This document shows positions 44,691 through 56,085 of a stretch of 64,000 bases of DNA, piece by piece; the first letter of the stretch is position 1; each line of letters begins with the position of its first letter. Under the pieces are notes generated by a model. That model saw only the letters and a list, made by a program, of their open reading frames with translations. It searched no databases and was not told the DNA's origin. The position numbers were made by a program, and so were the translations under genes. The stretch is from Heterocephalus glaber (Eukaryota > Chordata > Mammalia > Rodentia > Bathyergidae): contig NW_004624882.1 in NCBI RefSeq assembly GCF_000247695.1, forward strand, positions 2,732,094-2,796,093, written 5' to 3'.

Positions 44691-45124
44691 CTTCTCAGAT
44701 GGAAACTATCTGGATTATAAATGTGCCCCTGTAAGTCAGTGTTCTTTGTAGATGTTGACAATTTAGGAGACAAAGAGACAGCTGAATTAATTGACTCCCA
44801 CCAAGCACATCCACCCACCTCCAGTTCCCATCCTTGTGAAGGAAGGAGAAGCAGATGCAGGGATTACTGAAGCCAGGTACTTGAATGTCAGTTTCAGCCT
44901 TTATCTCCCACACCTCCACCCCAATTCTAATCAGTAATTAGGTGATGTGCTTTCCATTTCTTAAACATCTCTCCAGTTTCTTCCTTCCAGTGTCCCATAT
45001 TAGATCACACCAGGATGTATGACAGCTTTTAGGACTGGATATTTTTGCCTCTGATTTGATACACTGACAATATACTATTCATTTGAGTGACTTTCAAAAT
45101 GAAAAACTAACATCTACTTCTCTG
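44691..45124. other. Unassigned sequence
   Basis: No gene or clear repeat. Confidence 0.45.
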
Positions 45125-45440
45125 ATGAAATGCTTTGGTACATCTTTATTGCTCTTACAATCAAGCTTGAAACCCCATGATGTTGTTTATAAGACCCTCT
45201 GGGATATAAATCCACCTCTTTAGTTCTTCAACACCAACTCTAACTCTATCCTGCCCCCAGATTCCATCCAAGACAAAATAGATTATTTCAGCTTCTTTAA
45301 TGCAGTTTGTGATCTCTCATTTAAAAGTCTTTACTCACACTCTTGCCTCTGCCTGGAACTTGATTGCATAGTCTTGGTTGCTTGTGTTTCTCGAGAGCCA
45401 AGTTCAAGCCCTGACCTGCTGTCAGTTTTTGATTAAAAAT
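45125..45440 (+). mobile_element. L2 LINE body fragment
   Basis: 'aaaccccatgatgttgtttataagaccctctgggat', 'ctaactctatcctgcccc', 'cactcttgcctctgcctggaac' follow the L2 order ('catggcattcaaggccctccatgatctggcc ... ctgttccctctgcctggaatgc'). Confidence 0.6.
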
Positions 45441-45968
45441 GTTGATTTTGGCTTTGCTTTTTATATTAACAATGATAAACTCCATAATTCCTTACAGCTT
45501 ACAGAATGATATTTGCTTCCCCCATGGGGATTCAAAGTAATTTTTAATGTAATGTATTTGACAAGAAAAAAAAACCAGATTCAATACTCTACCATCACTA
45601 CCACAGAAAAGGTGTTAGGAGAGATGTTATTGACGGTTAGAGATAGAAGTAAACTCAGTTAACAAGGACTTTTCCAGATTTACCATATTTTTAAAAGCTA
45701 TTAACACTTTGACTTTGAACTCTTCTCTTTTCTCTTCATTCTGTGTTGCCAGGCACAGACAGACCATTTTGTCTAATTTTAACACCACTTGGACTTTATG
45801 ATGAATGCACAGAAAATCACTGTTTAGGAAATGGCTACTTAGAAATGTAATGACAAAATGGGTGAAACTGAAATTAGTCACAAATATTCTGATTAAACAT
45901 TATACTCAAATCCCCATGTTAAGCCTGTGAAAGACACTGATAAGATCATAATTTATATCAAAGAGAGA
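45441..45968. other. Single-copy sequence, no gene seen
   Basis: AT-rich; the minus frame of 84 codons at 45627-45881 shows no domain. Confidence 0.5.
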
Positions 45969-46089
45969 AGAGTGACCAGCCATCCCTGTTTGCCTGGGAC
46001 AGAAGATGGAGAAGGAGGCCTGAGGCATAGTGTTTTCAGAGAGAAAACCAGAAAGTTCCAGCAAAGCCAGGACCAGTCCATCACTCTAG
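45969..46089. mobile_element. Probable hAT MITE, palindromic
   Basis: Near-inverted ends AGTGACCAGCCATCCCTG and GGACCAGTCCATCACTCT, with 'tttgcctgggac' and 'aaagccaggacc' inside. This is the layout of the short mammalian MITE reading 'ggtgaccaaccgtcctggtttgcc'. Name uncertain. Confidence 0.5.
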
Positions 46090-46915
46090 CTATATACTAA
46101 AATAAGTTTAATACCATGAGTGGTTTTTATGGAAAGCACCACATGTTCATTTTAACCAAAAATGATTTATTAAATACTTGGGCGAGGTGGGCAAAGAAGA
46201 GATATCAAAACACTGACGAGCCAAAAAACGGCATGATCAAAGACATGTATTACGAAACCTTAAACAGTATCATGAGAAGTAAATTACCTGGGCTCAAACA
46301 CAAGTTTGGGTCAGGAGACTAGAAAGAGGCTGACTTTGAACATCCTTCGAATTCCAAACCTGGGGCAGGGAGCAGACTTTGTTCTCTAAGGCTTTGGGTG
46401 TGAATTTTGAGTAAATATGGGCAAGTTTGACCAAAATTACAATATTATATAGGTGATGTTTTGGAGGAGTAGTTTAAGCCCTTTTTTGATCTTTCATTTT
46501 TAAGAGAATGGAGAAATCTATAGAAAACATTATTAATCAAGAAGACAGTCACCTTAGGCTTTGTTTTTTGCTTTATAAACCAAATAAAAACTGTTCTGAA
46601 ACTTGTGCTTCTTAAATAATTAGTAATATAACAAGCTATAGTGAAGACTATAGGTCTTCTTTATTTTATGTGAAAGCACTTTGAAAAAATACACATTTAC
46701 ATGTACAAAATTAGGTTATTTCTTTCATGAAAAGGGTATTTTCCTTTTCTAAATTAAGTAGTATTTTAAAATTGTTTAAAATATTTAAAATGTTATTTAA
46801 TGTATTAGCATTGATTTTACTTAGCCATCATTTCTCCAGTGAACTGAAATCTGCAGAATCAAAAGTGATTAGAGTGATAAAAATTTGGGGAATTAAACTC
46901 CAGGTAAGGGAAATA
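46090..46915. other. Single-copy sequence, no gene seen
   Basis: The 68-codon plus frame at 46116-46322 has an unusually charged composition but no domain and no partner exon signal. Confidence 0.45.
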
Positions 46916-47270
46916 CAGGTGATCCTTGGCTTATGATAGTTCAACTTAGGATTTTCAACTTTATCTTGGTGTGAAAGAAATAGGCATTCAGCAGAAACTT
47001 TACTTCAAGTTTTGGATGTTGATCTTTTCCTATACTTGCAGTACTCTCTTGTGATGCTCTCTGATGATGCTGGGTAGTGACACCAAATGAGCCGCATCTC
47101 CCATCAACCTCACAATCTTGAGGGAAAACAACCAACACTACAGTGTGCTGTGCTACTAAGCTATGTAGTTCAGTAGATTAAGTGTATTAAATGCATCTTT
47201 GATTAAGGATATTTTCAAAATGTAGTGGGCTCATCGGGGCATAACCCCATCGCCAATCAAGGAGCATCTG
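46916..47270 (+). mobile_element. Tigger-family MITE with TA duplication
   Basis: Starts CAGGTGATCCTTGGCTTATG and ends CAAGGAGCATCTG (reverse: CAGATGCTCCTTG), giving a terminal inverted repeat. TA flanks both ends (46914-46915 and 47271-47272). Interior blocks 'ggcattcagcagaaac', 'gtgatgctctctgatgatgctgggtag', 'cggggcataaccccatcg' match a common non-autonomous Tigger. No transposase. Confidence 0.9.
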
Positions 47271-47360
47271 TATAATGCAAAGGCCTTGAGGCAGAGTGAG
47301 CATGGAAAATTCCAGAAAGTAGAGGAAGCTCTAGGTGACTAGAGTATAAAATGTAGAGTC

Positions 47361-47486
47361 CCCAGTGACCCAACCATCTTCCATCAGGTCCTACCTCTAA
47401 AAGGTTCCACAGCTCCTACATAGCCACCCTGGGACCTAGTGCCCAACACACGAACTTTTGGAGGACAAACCAAATCCAGACCACAA
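47361..47486 (-). mobile_element. MaLR LTR fragment, reverse
   Basis: 'aggtcctacctctaaaaggttccac', 'tagccaccctgggacc', 'cgaacttttggaggac', 'aaatccagaccaca' match the reversed 5' part of an MT/ORR1-like LTR, as at 26165-26300. Confidence 0.7.
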
Positions 47487-47919
47487 TAGGCATCATGAAG
47501 GGCATGTCAAAATCAAGCACTTCCAACTTCCTTACTGTTTTGCAGGGAACGCCAGTGAGTTCTTAAATGGAGCGTGGCAACTACATACTGAGACCAGAGC
47601 CAGATACATCAGCATGTGACCTGTGCATTTGCACAAGGTCTGGTATTTAGAGGCCCCATACTTGCTTTGATGCTCTCTTTTCTTCATCTTGGAATTCATA
47701 ATTTTGATGAAGGGACTTAATATTTTTTTTAAATCACACTCTTATCTTTAATTAAGCACAGACTTCTCCAACATGTCGGACTTAATATTTTTATTTCACA
47801 ATAGGTTTCCCAAGTTACCTAGCTGGCCTTGGCCAAGACTCCAGGTAAATGGGGGCATAATGAATTAATGGCTATGAGGACCATATTTTTCTGCTGATTT
47901 CTGAATTTTTTAAAAAATG
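47487..47919. other. Unassigned sequence
   Basis: No gene or clear repeat. Confidence 0.45.
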
Positions 47920-48370
47920 TATTTCTTTATTTGAGCAGCTTTAGGTTCATCACAAAACTGAGATAAAGATACAGAGAGTTCCCTTGTACACTCTGGCCCC
48001 ACAACCCTTAGCCTCTCCCACTGTCAATATCCCCAACCAGAGGGGTACAAGTGTTACACTTGATGAACCTGATGTTGGCACAGATTTATTACCCAAAGCC
48101 TGCAGTTTAAATTACGGTTTACACTTGATGTTGTATATCACATGGGTTTGGAAAAATGCATAAGATCATGTATCCACTAGTGTTGCATCATACAGAATAG
48201 TTTCACTGCCCTAAAAATCCCCTGTGCTCCACCAGTTCATCCTTCTCTTCTCCCTAAATCCTAGGAGCCACTAACCTTTTATTGTCTTTTGGTTTTGCCT
48301 TTTCCAGAATGCCATATAGTCAGAATTACATGATCGATGGCTTTTTAAGATTGGCTTCTTCTCACTGCTC
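47920..48370 (-). mobile_element. Old L1M 3' end, reverse
   Basis: 'tttatttgagcagctttaggttcatc', 'agatacagagagttcccttgtacac', 'ccactgtcaatatcccc', 'gaatgccatatagtcagaattac' follow the reversed 3' region of old L1M elements. Confidence 0.72.
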
Positions 48371-49032
48371 TTTCCCTCCTGCTTCCTTCGGATAATTTTG
48401 CAGACCACCTCTGAAAGCCAAAGGTCACATTTCTCCTCTTCCTGGAATAATCATGGGAACAGGAGATTTGGCAGGAGCAGTCAACTTTAGAAGGATAGAG
48501 GACAAATAAACACATCAGTGGTTGTGGTGTTCCTCAGCAATAATGTGAATAAATCATGGACTGATGTGGGAATTTTATTCTGACATTTTCCTTCAGGCTG
48601 TTTTTTGTTTATTTGTTTGTTTTAGGATTAGTTTAAGGTATCTACACAGTTGGCAGATCTTCTCCATTGGTTATTCCAAATCCTAAAGAACTTTTGAGAA
48701 AAACAACTGGCCAGTGGGCTGTGTTCAATATCCCTCCTTCCATCCCAGGCAGTACCATTATTTTTTATATGCAAGTTTTGTATTTATTAGCATCACTTCT
48801 GGGGTCTTTGAAGAATTAAAGGTGCAAATACCCTGAAATGGAGTGCTTGTCAGCAGTAAGGGTTTTTTTCTCCTGGCTAGAAATTCATCAGCAGCTCTTC
48901 AAACCATTCTTTTCCCACCTTGCAGCCCTTGGCACCAATAGAGGTAATCACTTCTAGAACATTTTCATCACGCCAAGTAGACCTATCCTGCCCATTTAAA
49001 TAACATGATTCCTCACTCCTCTTCTTTATTAG
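48371..49032. other. Single-copy sequence, no gene seen
   Basis: No domain-bearing frame; no clear repeat. Confidence 0.5.
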
Positions 49033-49190
49033 TGTACCCTGGCAATGCATAATGATTACATTCATCATTGCGAGCTGGTACATGTACATAACACATCTTC
49101 ATTCCTTTCACATTCTCTTCCCCTCCTTCCTCCATCTTTTGACTCCCTTCCCATTTGGAAAAGATTCCTTTCCCTGTTTCCTATTAATTT
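49033..49190 (-). mobile_element. L1 3'-end unit, reverse (single copy)
   Basis: 'gcgagctggtacatgtacataacacatcttcattcc' then a pyrimidine-rich stretch and 'cttcccatttggaaaagat'. Same 3' unit as at 5131, 5297, 30361 and 53741, here as one unit. Confidence 0.75.
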
Positions 49191-49194
49191 ACAC

Positions 49195-49624
49195 TTTTCA
49201 CCACCCCAGTCCATGGCAACCCCTAATCTACTTTCTGCCTCCATGGATTTGACCACTTTAGACGTTTCATATGAATGGTATCATAAAAAAAGGAGTGGCT
49301 TGTGTCTTCCTTTATTTAGCATAATGTTATCAAGGTTCATCCATGTTGCAGTATGTGTCAGATCCTCATTGTTTTATGGATGAATACTATTGTATCATAT
49401 AGATTTACCACATTTTGTTTATTCACTCATCTATTCATGGCCATATTATTTATTTCTGTGTTTTAGCTGTGAGGAACAATGCAATCAGCATTCATCTATA
49501 AGTCTTTGTTTGGTTGTATGTTTTAATTGGTCTTGGGTATATATCTCCAAATTAACTTTCTGGGTAATAGGTTAACTCTATGTTTAAATTTTTGTGTAAC
49601 TGACTATTTTGCAAAATCTGTTTT
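49195..49624 (-). mobile_element. Old L1M 3' region, reverse, part 1
   Basis: 'aacccctaatctactttctgcctccatgg', 'atgaatggtatcataa', 'tcaaggttcatccatgttgcagtatgtg', 'tattcactcatctattcatgg', 'ggtcttgggtatatatctcc'. The same element resumes after the LTR at 50055. Confidence 0.85.
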
Positions 49625-50050
49625 TGTAGTCCATTTTCTGTTGCTGTAACAAAATACCAGAGACAGTAATTTATAAAGAAAAGAGGTTTATGTTTCTGGA
49701 GGTTAGGAAGTCCAAGTTTGGGCAGCTCTATCTGGTGAGACTCTTGTGCTACTTTTACTCATGGTGGAAAGTGGAAGGGCAAGATGGTACATGTGGAAGA
49801 GAGAAAGCATGACAGATATAGCTTTGCTGCATAACAACCCATTCTTGTAGTAACTAATCCAGTCCTGTGGCACTGAGAACTCACTCACTTGTAAAAGGCA
49901 TTAATGTATTTTTCGGGGGGGGGCATTAATGCATTCTTGAGGACTCTGCCTTCATGACTCAAACACATCCTACGAAGCTCCACCCCCCTGCCCAAACTGC
50001 CTCATTAAGGACCAAACTTCACCAGGAATTTGGTGGGACAAACCATAACA
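49625..50050 (-). mobile_element. ERVL-MaLR LTR (MST/MLT1-like), reverse, in an L1
   Basis: Begins TGTAGTCCATTTTCTGTTGC, then 'taatttataaagaaaagaggtttat', 'actcatggtggaaagtgg', 'tggcactgagaactcactcac', 'cttcatgactcaaacacatcc', and ends 'caaaccataaca'. A complete solo LTR split only by a small internal duplication around a G9 run. Confidence 0.9.
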
Positions 50051-50054
50051 ATCA

Positions 50055-50225
50055 TTTTATAGTCCATCTTTGTATGAGGCTTCCAGTTTCTCCACATCCT
50101 TACCAATACTTGTTATTATCTGTCTTTTTTTATTGTAGCCACCCAGGTGTGAAGTGATATCTTATTGTGGTTTGCATTTCCCTGATGGCTAAGAATGTTG
50201 CACACCTTTTCAAAAGCTTTTGTGA
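50055..50225 (-). mobile_element. Old L1M 3' region, reverse, part 2
   Basis: 'ttccagtttctccacatccttaccaatact', 'caggtgtgaagtgatatcttattgtgg', 'ttgcatttccctgatggctaa' continue the L1 from 49624 without a large gap. Confidence 0.85.
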
Positions 50226-51659
50226 ATTTTAGCATCATTGAGATATTACACATGATTTTGTATATTTCTTTCAAGTATTAATAAGATAAAAACATCCTCC
50301 TGTGTCATAAAAACTGCCTGTAGAGATTTTACAATATGGTACAGCATTTTAGTGTTTTAATTTGCCATGTTTTATATTATAACTTTTTAGAATTTATTTT
50401 CAAATGTTTCTTCAAACTTTAAATCAAATAATTCTAATTTTGGTATTTGTGTTCAGTATATTTATTTCATTGGTTTAATCATTCAGTAATTTTTACCAAG
50501 TATTTATTATACCAGGTGTTGTATTTTTTTTTTTACTAGAATTAAAAGGTTTTATTTTCTAAACCAAAATCCAGGGCACAGCTTCTTAACTACACATTTA
50601 TACTACGTATTTATACTGACGAGAGGACAGTTTTGGAAATCAAGAAATAATGTAGGTCATATGAAAGGGGGAATTTACAAAGAATTATAATATAGTAATT
50701 GACCTCTGGGAAAATCTACTTTTGAAGAATTATGATGTAGATCTTTCTCCAATCTGAATGGATGTGAAAAGCCTCCTTATTATCATTAAAGCATATTTTA
50801 AAAAGATCAGAATCCCATTCAGGGTCATAGAAATCTCAGAACAGAGACAGCCAGTACAATTTGCATCTTGTCTTATTCTTCCTTTCTTCACTTTCTTCAC
50901 TCTATTCTTTCTTTCTGCCCTTCTCATTCTCCCTTTTCTCTCAACTCCTCTGTTTCTTTGAATTATAAGGCTGGTATTTAAAGACATCACTAATTAGTCC
51001 TGGCTTTTGTTTCTTCTCAACATCAGCCTAATTACATTTTAGGTTCTAATGAGAGTGTGCTTGAATGTGTCTCATTGCTGAGTATCAGGGTTCACATAAG
51101 CTAGTGATAAGGTAACAGTTCACAGAGATGAAGGGGGACTTGGGAAGTGTGGGCAAAAGTTTTTGCAATGAGGTCAGTTTTCTTCTGCAAGTCTCTTAAG
51201 GAGACATCACCACATGAGTGAGCTGGTCTGGATTTTGTCACTGGCCTGTATCAGCTTTTCCTTCCAAACCAACCTATCAGGTTCCCCATTAGATAATTTT
51301 GTTTGGACTCAGCATTTCAGCAGATAATAACTAAACACCTTCTTTCCTTCACTTAGAAAAGCTCTCTTGTTTTTATAGAAAATAAGAGGAGCAGGCTGAC
51401 ATGCTTCTCAAAGGCACACTTTCCAGGTTTATTTTATCAGGCTTCTTAATAGTTTAATTTACTCACACAACTTCTAAAAGCAGTCTTCTGCCTGTTACTT
51501 ACACATGAGAAATTGCAAAAATGGTTATATACTTGAGTTTTAAAAGTTTTTCATATTTAAAAGTGTAGTAGAACAAGCCCATTCAAATTCCAGTGCAGCA
51601 GACAAATGTATCTCTTTATACCACATACAGAAAAAACAGTAGGATTACAGACAAACCGT
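50226..51659. other. Mostly single-copy sequence
   Basis: No gene. The patch at 50460-50520 may be a decayed reversed L2 end. The frames at 50730-50990 come from a CTTTCT-rich run. Confidence 0.45.
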
Positions 51660-52275
51660 AGAATACAGAATCATTTTTAATAACAGCTTTTAGAGAGATA
51701 ATTCACAGACCATAAAATTCAATCTTTTAAAATGTACAATTCAGAGGGTGTTAGTACATTTATGGGTTTGTACAACTAACATCACTATCTAATGTTGGAA
51801 TAATTTTCTCATCCCAAAAAGTCACCCTGTGTCCTTCAGCAGCCACTACTCCTTCCTCCCATCCTCCCAGCCCCACAAGACCATTACATACTTTCTCTAG
51901 TAATTTGCCTATTTTGCACTCACATATAAATGCAATCACACGACGTATGGTCTTTTGTGCCTGATTTTTTTATTTAGCGTAATGTTTTCAAGAGTCATCT
52001 ATGTTTTAGCATGCTATCAATATTTCATTCCCTTTTGTTGCTAGAAAGTCTTCTATATTATATGTATAATGAATGTTTTATCTGTTCATATTTTGATGAG
52101 TTGTTGGGTTGTATCCATTTAATTATGGATAATGTTGCTATAATATTTGTGTACAAGTTTTGGTGTGGAAATATGCTTTCATAGTAATAGAATTTCTGAG
52201 TAATATGCTACCTCTGTCTCTAAGTTTTTGAGGAACTGGCATTCCATTTTGCAAAGTTGCGATATCTTTTTAAAT
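51660..52275 (-). mobile_element. Old L1M 3' region, reverse
   Basis: 'aaaattcaatcttttaaaatgtacaattca', 'gggtttgtacaactaacatcactatcta', 'gcaatcacacgacgtatggtcttttgtg', 'ctgttcatattttgatgagttgttggg', 'tttgaggaactggcattcc' follow the reversed L1M order. Confidence 0.88.
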
Positions 52276-52633
52276 TGACGATAATCCAGAGACATAATTG
52301 TTACCTACATTTGCATACCAGAAAGTGCAGGCCCAGAGAATTTTTACAAATTCCCTAAACTAATAAATTAAATCCAAATTTTTCAAAATGCTAGATCAGT
52401 TCAGAAGTGAAGCCCTCCTAGATCCCTTTAAGAATATCCAGTGACAAAGAGGAAAGCCAAGAGATTGCGACCTCAGTAAGGAATGTGTCTATTTCAAACT
52501 CCAAACATCTCAAGGGCAATCCATAGGTTGCAAGGCACATTTGTAAAAATCACACACCTGTTTTTAACAATAGAAAATGTTAGTTCTGGTCAAAATATTA
52601 CATATGTGTGTCGATTTCCCAAGATGAATGTGA
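52276..52633. other. Unassigned; possible MIR-like patch
   Basis: 52290-52390 has a faint reversed MIR look ('aagtgcaggcccagagaa'), too weak to call. Confidence 0.4.
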
Positions 52634-52796
52634 TTTTTTTTTTGTTTTGTTAGTTTGTTTGAGACAAGGTCTGGCTATGTAGCTCAGGCTGGCCTTGAAC
52701 TCACTATGTAGCCCAGGTTGACCTCGAATTCACAATGATCCTCCTGCCTCAGCCTCCCAAGTGCTGGGATTACAGGTGTGGGCTACCACACCCAGC
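52634..52796 (-). mobile_element. B1 SINE, reverse, near full length
   Basis: T-rich start, 'gagacaaggtctggctatgtagc', 'ctcctgcctcagcctcccaagtgctggg', ends 'ccaccacacccagc'-like. A short duplication TGAATGTGA / TGAATGTAA flanks it (52625 and 52797). Confidence 0.94.
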
Positions 52797-52894
52797 TGAA
52801 TGTAACTATTATATATTGCAAACATACCAATTAAATAAAACAAGACGATAAAAAAGACAAAAAAGGAATTTTAGGCAAATCATGTTATGTCACA

Positions 52895-53195
52895 AGGGCA
52901 TTATTCTAAGTGAAAAAATGCCAGTGTCAAAAGATTAAGCACACCATGATTCCATTTATATGGGATTCTGTGAAATGCAAAACTATAGGAACAGAAAACA
53001 CATTGCAGTAATGAGAGACAAGAATCTGGGGTTAGGAGGCAGTATGTTGAATATAAAGAGGAAGCAAAAGGAATTTAGGGTGGGTTGAAATTACTCTATA
53101 TCCTATTGTGTTATTAGATCTGTAGTTACAATAATCTATGCATGTATTGAGACTCATAGAACAGTGAATTAATATTCTTAAAAAGAAAAAAAATG
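52895..53195 (+). mobile_element. Old L1M 3' end, sense
   Basis: 'attctaagtgaaaaaatgccagtg', 'accatgattccatttatatggg', 'aaaactataggaacag', 'ctgtagttacaataatc', 'attgagactcatagaacag' follow the sense 3' end of L1MB/MC elements. One of the few L1 pieces here in plus orientation. Confidence 0.8.
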
Positions 53196-53714
53196 TTAAT
53201 TTATTCTATAATGACAAAAATCACTTTGGACAATAGGGAGAAGGGTTAAATACATAGAAAACATCATGCCACTGAAGTCATCGTGCTCTAAGCATTTATT
53301 CTATTAAATAAGATTAACTCTTTTCCATTTGCTCCTTTTCAGTGGAGGCAAAGAATTCTATGTTCCATAGATTGTGGCAGTGCTGTCCATCTTGCAGCAT
53401 AGTAAGGAGTCAATTTCTTCTAGGAAATCCATTTCTCTTCAAATGCCCACTTTTCTAACCCCTCAATGATATGCATTACCTGCTGTTGTTCCTAGCAAAC
53501 TTTTTCCCAGGGCCAACTCTATAGGAGAATCCCTGCTCTGTCTTTGCTTGAAGAGAGCAAAGATCCTAGAATCTTTCCCTGTTTTAAATTTTTAGGAACT
53601 AGTGACTCAAAATCATGCAAATGTATTATTTTCACAATTGCATTTCTATCTTGTATCCTTCTATGCTGGTCTCTTTATTGCTGGGTCTTGAACTCTTTCA
53701 ACCAATCTTTTTTT
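53196..53714. other. Single-copy sequence, no gene seen
   Basis: No domain or repeat seen. Confidence 0.5.
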
Positions 53715-53840
53715 AACAGTTTAAAGATTTTGTTTATTAGTCCATGTTTGCAAAACATAATGTTTACATTCCTTGTGAGCAGCTGGTACATTTACGTAAC
53801 ACATCTTAATTCCTTTTTCATCCCCTTCCTTCACACATGG
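53715..53840 (-). mobile_element. L1 3'-end unit, reverse, truncated
   Basis: 'gtccatgtttgcaaaacataatg', 'cattccttgtgagcagctggtacatttacgtaac', 'catcttaattcc' form the best-kept example of the L1 3' unit in this window. It stops abruptly after 'ccccttccttcaca'. Confidence 0.8.
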
Positions 53841-54229
53841 TCTTCTTCCAGGTTATCCTGATTATTTCTTGAATTTTAATCTGGAAGTTTTTTCTTTGAC
53901 TTGCATATATTCTTTATATAAATTAACAAACACATTACTTTAAAGTTTATGTAGAGCTTTTACATTACATCTACAGTCACTGTAATCATAAAGCTTTAGA
54001 GAGATACACATACATACACACACAGAGGATTCCCATCTTAGGACTGTTTTGATAGTAAAATGATTTGAATTGATACCCAGGTGGTCTCTTGCTCAATACG
54101 AAGTTGTTCATATTCTTTGAAAAAGTAGCACAATTCACAATGCTCAGATGTACAACAGCATATGGGCAGACCTTCCTGCTCCAGGTATTGTGTAAGGTAC
54201 TACAGAATGCCGAGCAGGAGAATAACATG
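53841..54229. other. Single-copy sequence
   Basis: Short CA-rich patch at about 53998-54022; otherwise nothing. Confidence 0.5.
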
Positions 54230-54440
54230 GGCCTTCTACTCTAGAAAGGATTGATTAGCACTCAAGAGGATAAGGATGGATGCCCAAGGGATGAGGTCGG
54301 CTTTTGCCTGTGAAGCTGGTCACACTGATATAATATCGATTACTTGGTTAATTAGATCCAAGTAATGAAAGTGAGTAATTCTCCATCTCTCTCCGAGGAG
54401 TCTGAGGGGTTAATATGTTCCCATTTGATGATTATTCATC
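54230..54440. promoter_or_regulatory. Candidate regulatory element with TAATTA dyad
   Basis: A perfect inverted repeat ATTACTTGG (54339-54347) and CCAAGTAAT (54358-54366) brackets a 10-base loop containing TAATTA. Further TAAT cores lie beside it (54331, 54377, 54412). The arrangement suggests paired homeodomain-type binding, but no target gene is visible. Inference. Confidence 0.3.
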
Positions 54441-54444
54441 AAAG

Positions 54445-55150
54445 CAATCCCCATAATTAACAGTTTTTCATTTCTATAACTTTCTCATATAGATCTGGCA
54501 TATTTCTTGTTAATGTTATTCCTCAGTATTTTACAGAATTATTTTTGTTTGTTTCTTGGTTGTTTTTGCTTATCTGGGTGAAACCTTGTTTTTCAATATG
54601 TTCTCAATGGTTACTGATGGCAGAAAATCTGTCAACTAGTGTGTTGGGCTTTCATTCAGTGACCTTATTGCTTCTGTATTATTTCTAAAACTCTTTATAC
54701 TGACAAGATTGAATTTGTAGGTAGAGAAAATTTATTTAATAACATTTTGGCATAGCCTTTTTCCATATTCAGCACTCTTTTTGCCTTCTCATCTTATTTA
54801 TGGATGAAGACTTTTGGTCTTGATATGAAATATGGGAATCTTTACTTTGCTCTCGAGTTTAATGGGACTACTTTTGACTTGGTCAAGATAAAACAGCTTC
54901 CTATCATAACCTGCTAATAGTTATGTTTTTCTTTCAATCTGCAAAGGCTTTGAAATTTTATAAAATGTATCTTAGAATCTGTTGAGACAATAGTTTTTCC
55001 TTTCCTTTAATATAAATACATAGAGAAGCCCACTAATAATAGCTTTCTTAACATTGAACCTCCTTGAATTCCTCGGATAAAGCACACTTGTTCATGATTT
55101 ATTATTATGGAGTCCTTTATTTACTTAGTTTTGTAACCATTCTCCATTTA
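54445..55150 (-). mobile_element. Old L1 ORF2 segment, reverse
   Basis: 'tttcttgttaatgttattcctcagtattttac', 'gcactctttttgccttctca', 'cttgaattcctcggataaagcacacttg' follow the reversed reverse-transcriptase part of L1 ('...ttattcctaagtattttat ... gataaaacctacttg'). Heavily diverged. Confidence 0.6.
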
Positions 55151-55584
55151 AAAATGCTTACTGGCTGTGTATACCAAAATACCTAATGAGCCATGAAGTT
55201 GTTTGAAATTATAGCGAGTCGTGCAAATGGACTAGCTGGTCATACTCTCCTTTTCTAGACAATTTCATTACATGCAGACAAGATCAATAGGATTTGATTA
55301 TAACAGAGAAAAGACCTATTGGCTGCACAGACCACATTTTTCCTGGTTAATTCATCTGGTGTCTAATATTGAGTAGCCTTAAGGTTTATTTTGTGTGTTT
55401 AAATAACCTGTTCAAGATTATGACAACACACATCACTAATGTCAAAATTCTTTCCTGAACCTGTGGAAACTAATACAACTGTGAAATGTATTTGATTTTA
55501 ATGTGCTCTATTAATCTTTTCCCAGAAATCTTTAGCCGCACAGACTTTAGCTTTTTCTTCCGTCAATCACACCAGAGAGCAGTC
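55151..55584. other. Single-copy sequence, possibly conserved
   Basis: No repeat recognised; two retained CpGs in 'tatagcgagtcgtgc'. No open frame of note. Confidence 0.4.
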
Positions 55585-55805
55585 AGTGACGTATAGAGGT
55601 TAAGAACATGAGCTGTGGAGCTTTACTTCCCAACTCTGCCATTAATTAAGTGTGAAGACCTTAATTCCCCAGTTTCATCATGTTACAAATGGGGCTATTT
55701 TAAGTACCTCATGAGTTATTGTGAATATCAATTAAATAAGTATAAAGCACTTAAAATAGTACTCAGTGCAATGGAAGTATTTCATATGTGCTAGCTATGA
55801 TTTAT
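55585..55805 (+). mobile_element. MIR SINE, nearly full length
   Basis: 'gtatagaggttaagaacatgagctgtgg', 'tgccattaattaagtgtgaagaccttaattcccc', 'gtttcatcatgttacaaatggggc', 'aagtataaagcacttaaaatagtac' follow MIRb from the A-box region to the 3' end. Confidence 0.9.
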
Positions 55806-55814
55806 TTTTTATTT

Positions 55815-56085
55815 CAACATAATTTATTCTTTTTAAAAAGTATTTCCAGCTTTATAAGGTATAATTGACAAATGAAGTGTATATATTTTTGGTGTACAAT
55901 GAGATGTTTTGATATTTATATACATTGCGAAATAATTACCATAAACAAGGTAATTAATACCTCCACTGCCTTAGAGCTATCATATTGTTTTGTGGTGAGA
56001 ACAATTAAGATCTACTCTCTTAGGAATTTTAAAATAATTCAATACATTATTATCAGCTATTGGCTATGATTCTAAGTGATAAAAT
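55815..56085 (-). mobile_element. Old L1 (L1MA/MB type) 3' end, reverse
   Basis: 'agctttataaggtataattgac', 'gtgtacaatgagatgttttgatatttatatac', 'gcgaaataattaccataaacaagg', 'gagaacaattaagatctactctctta'. Same region as 43990-44200. Confidence 0.88.
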
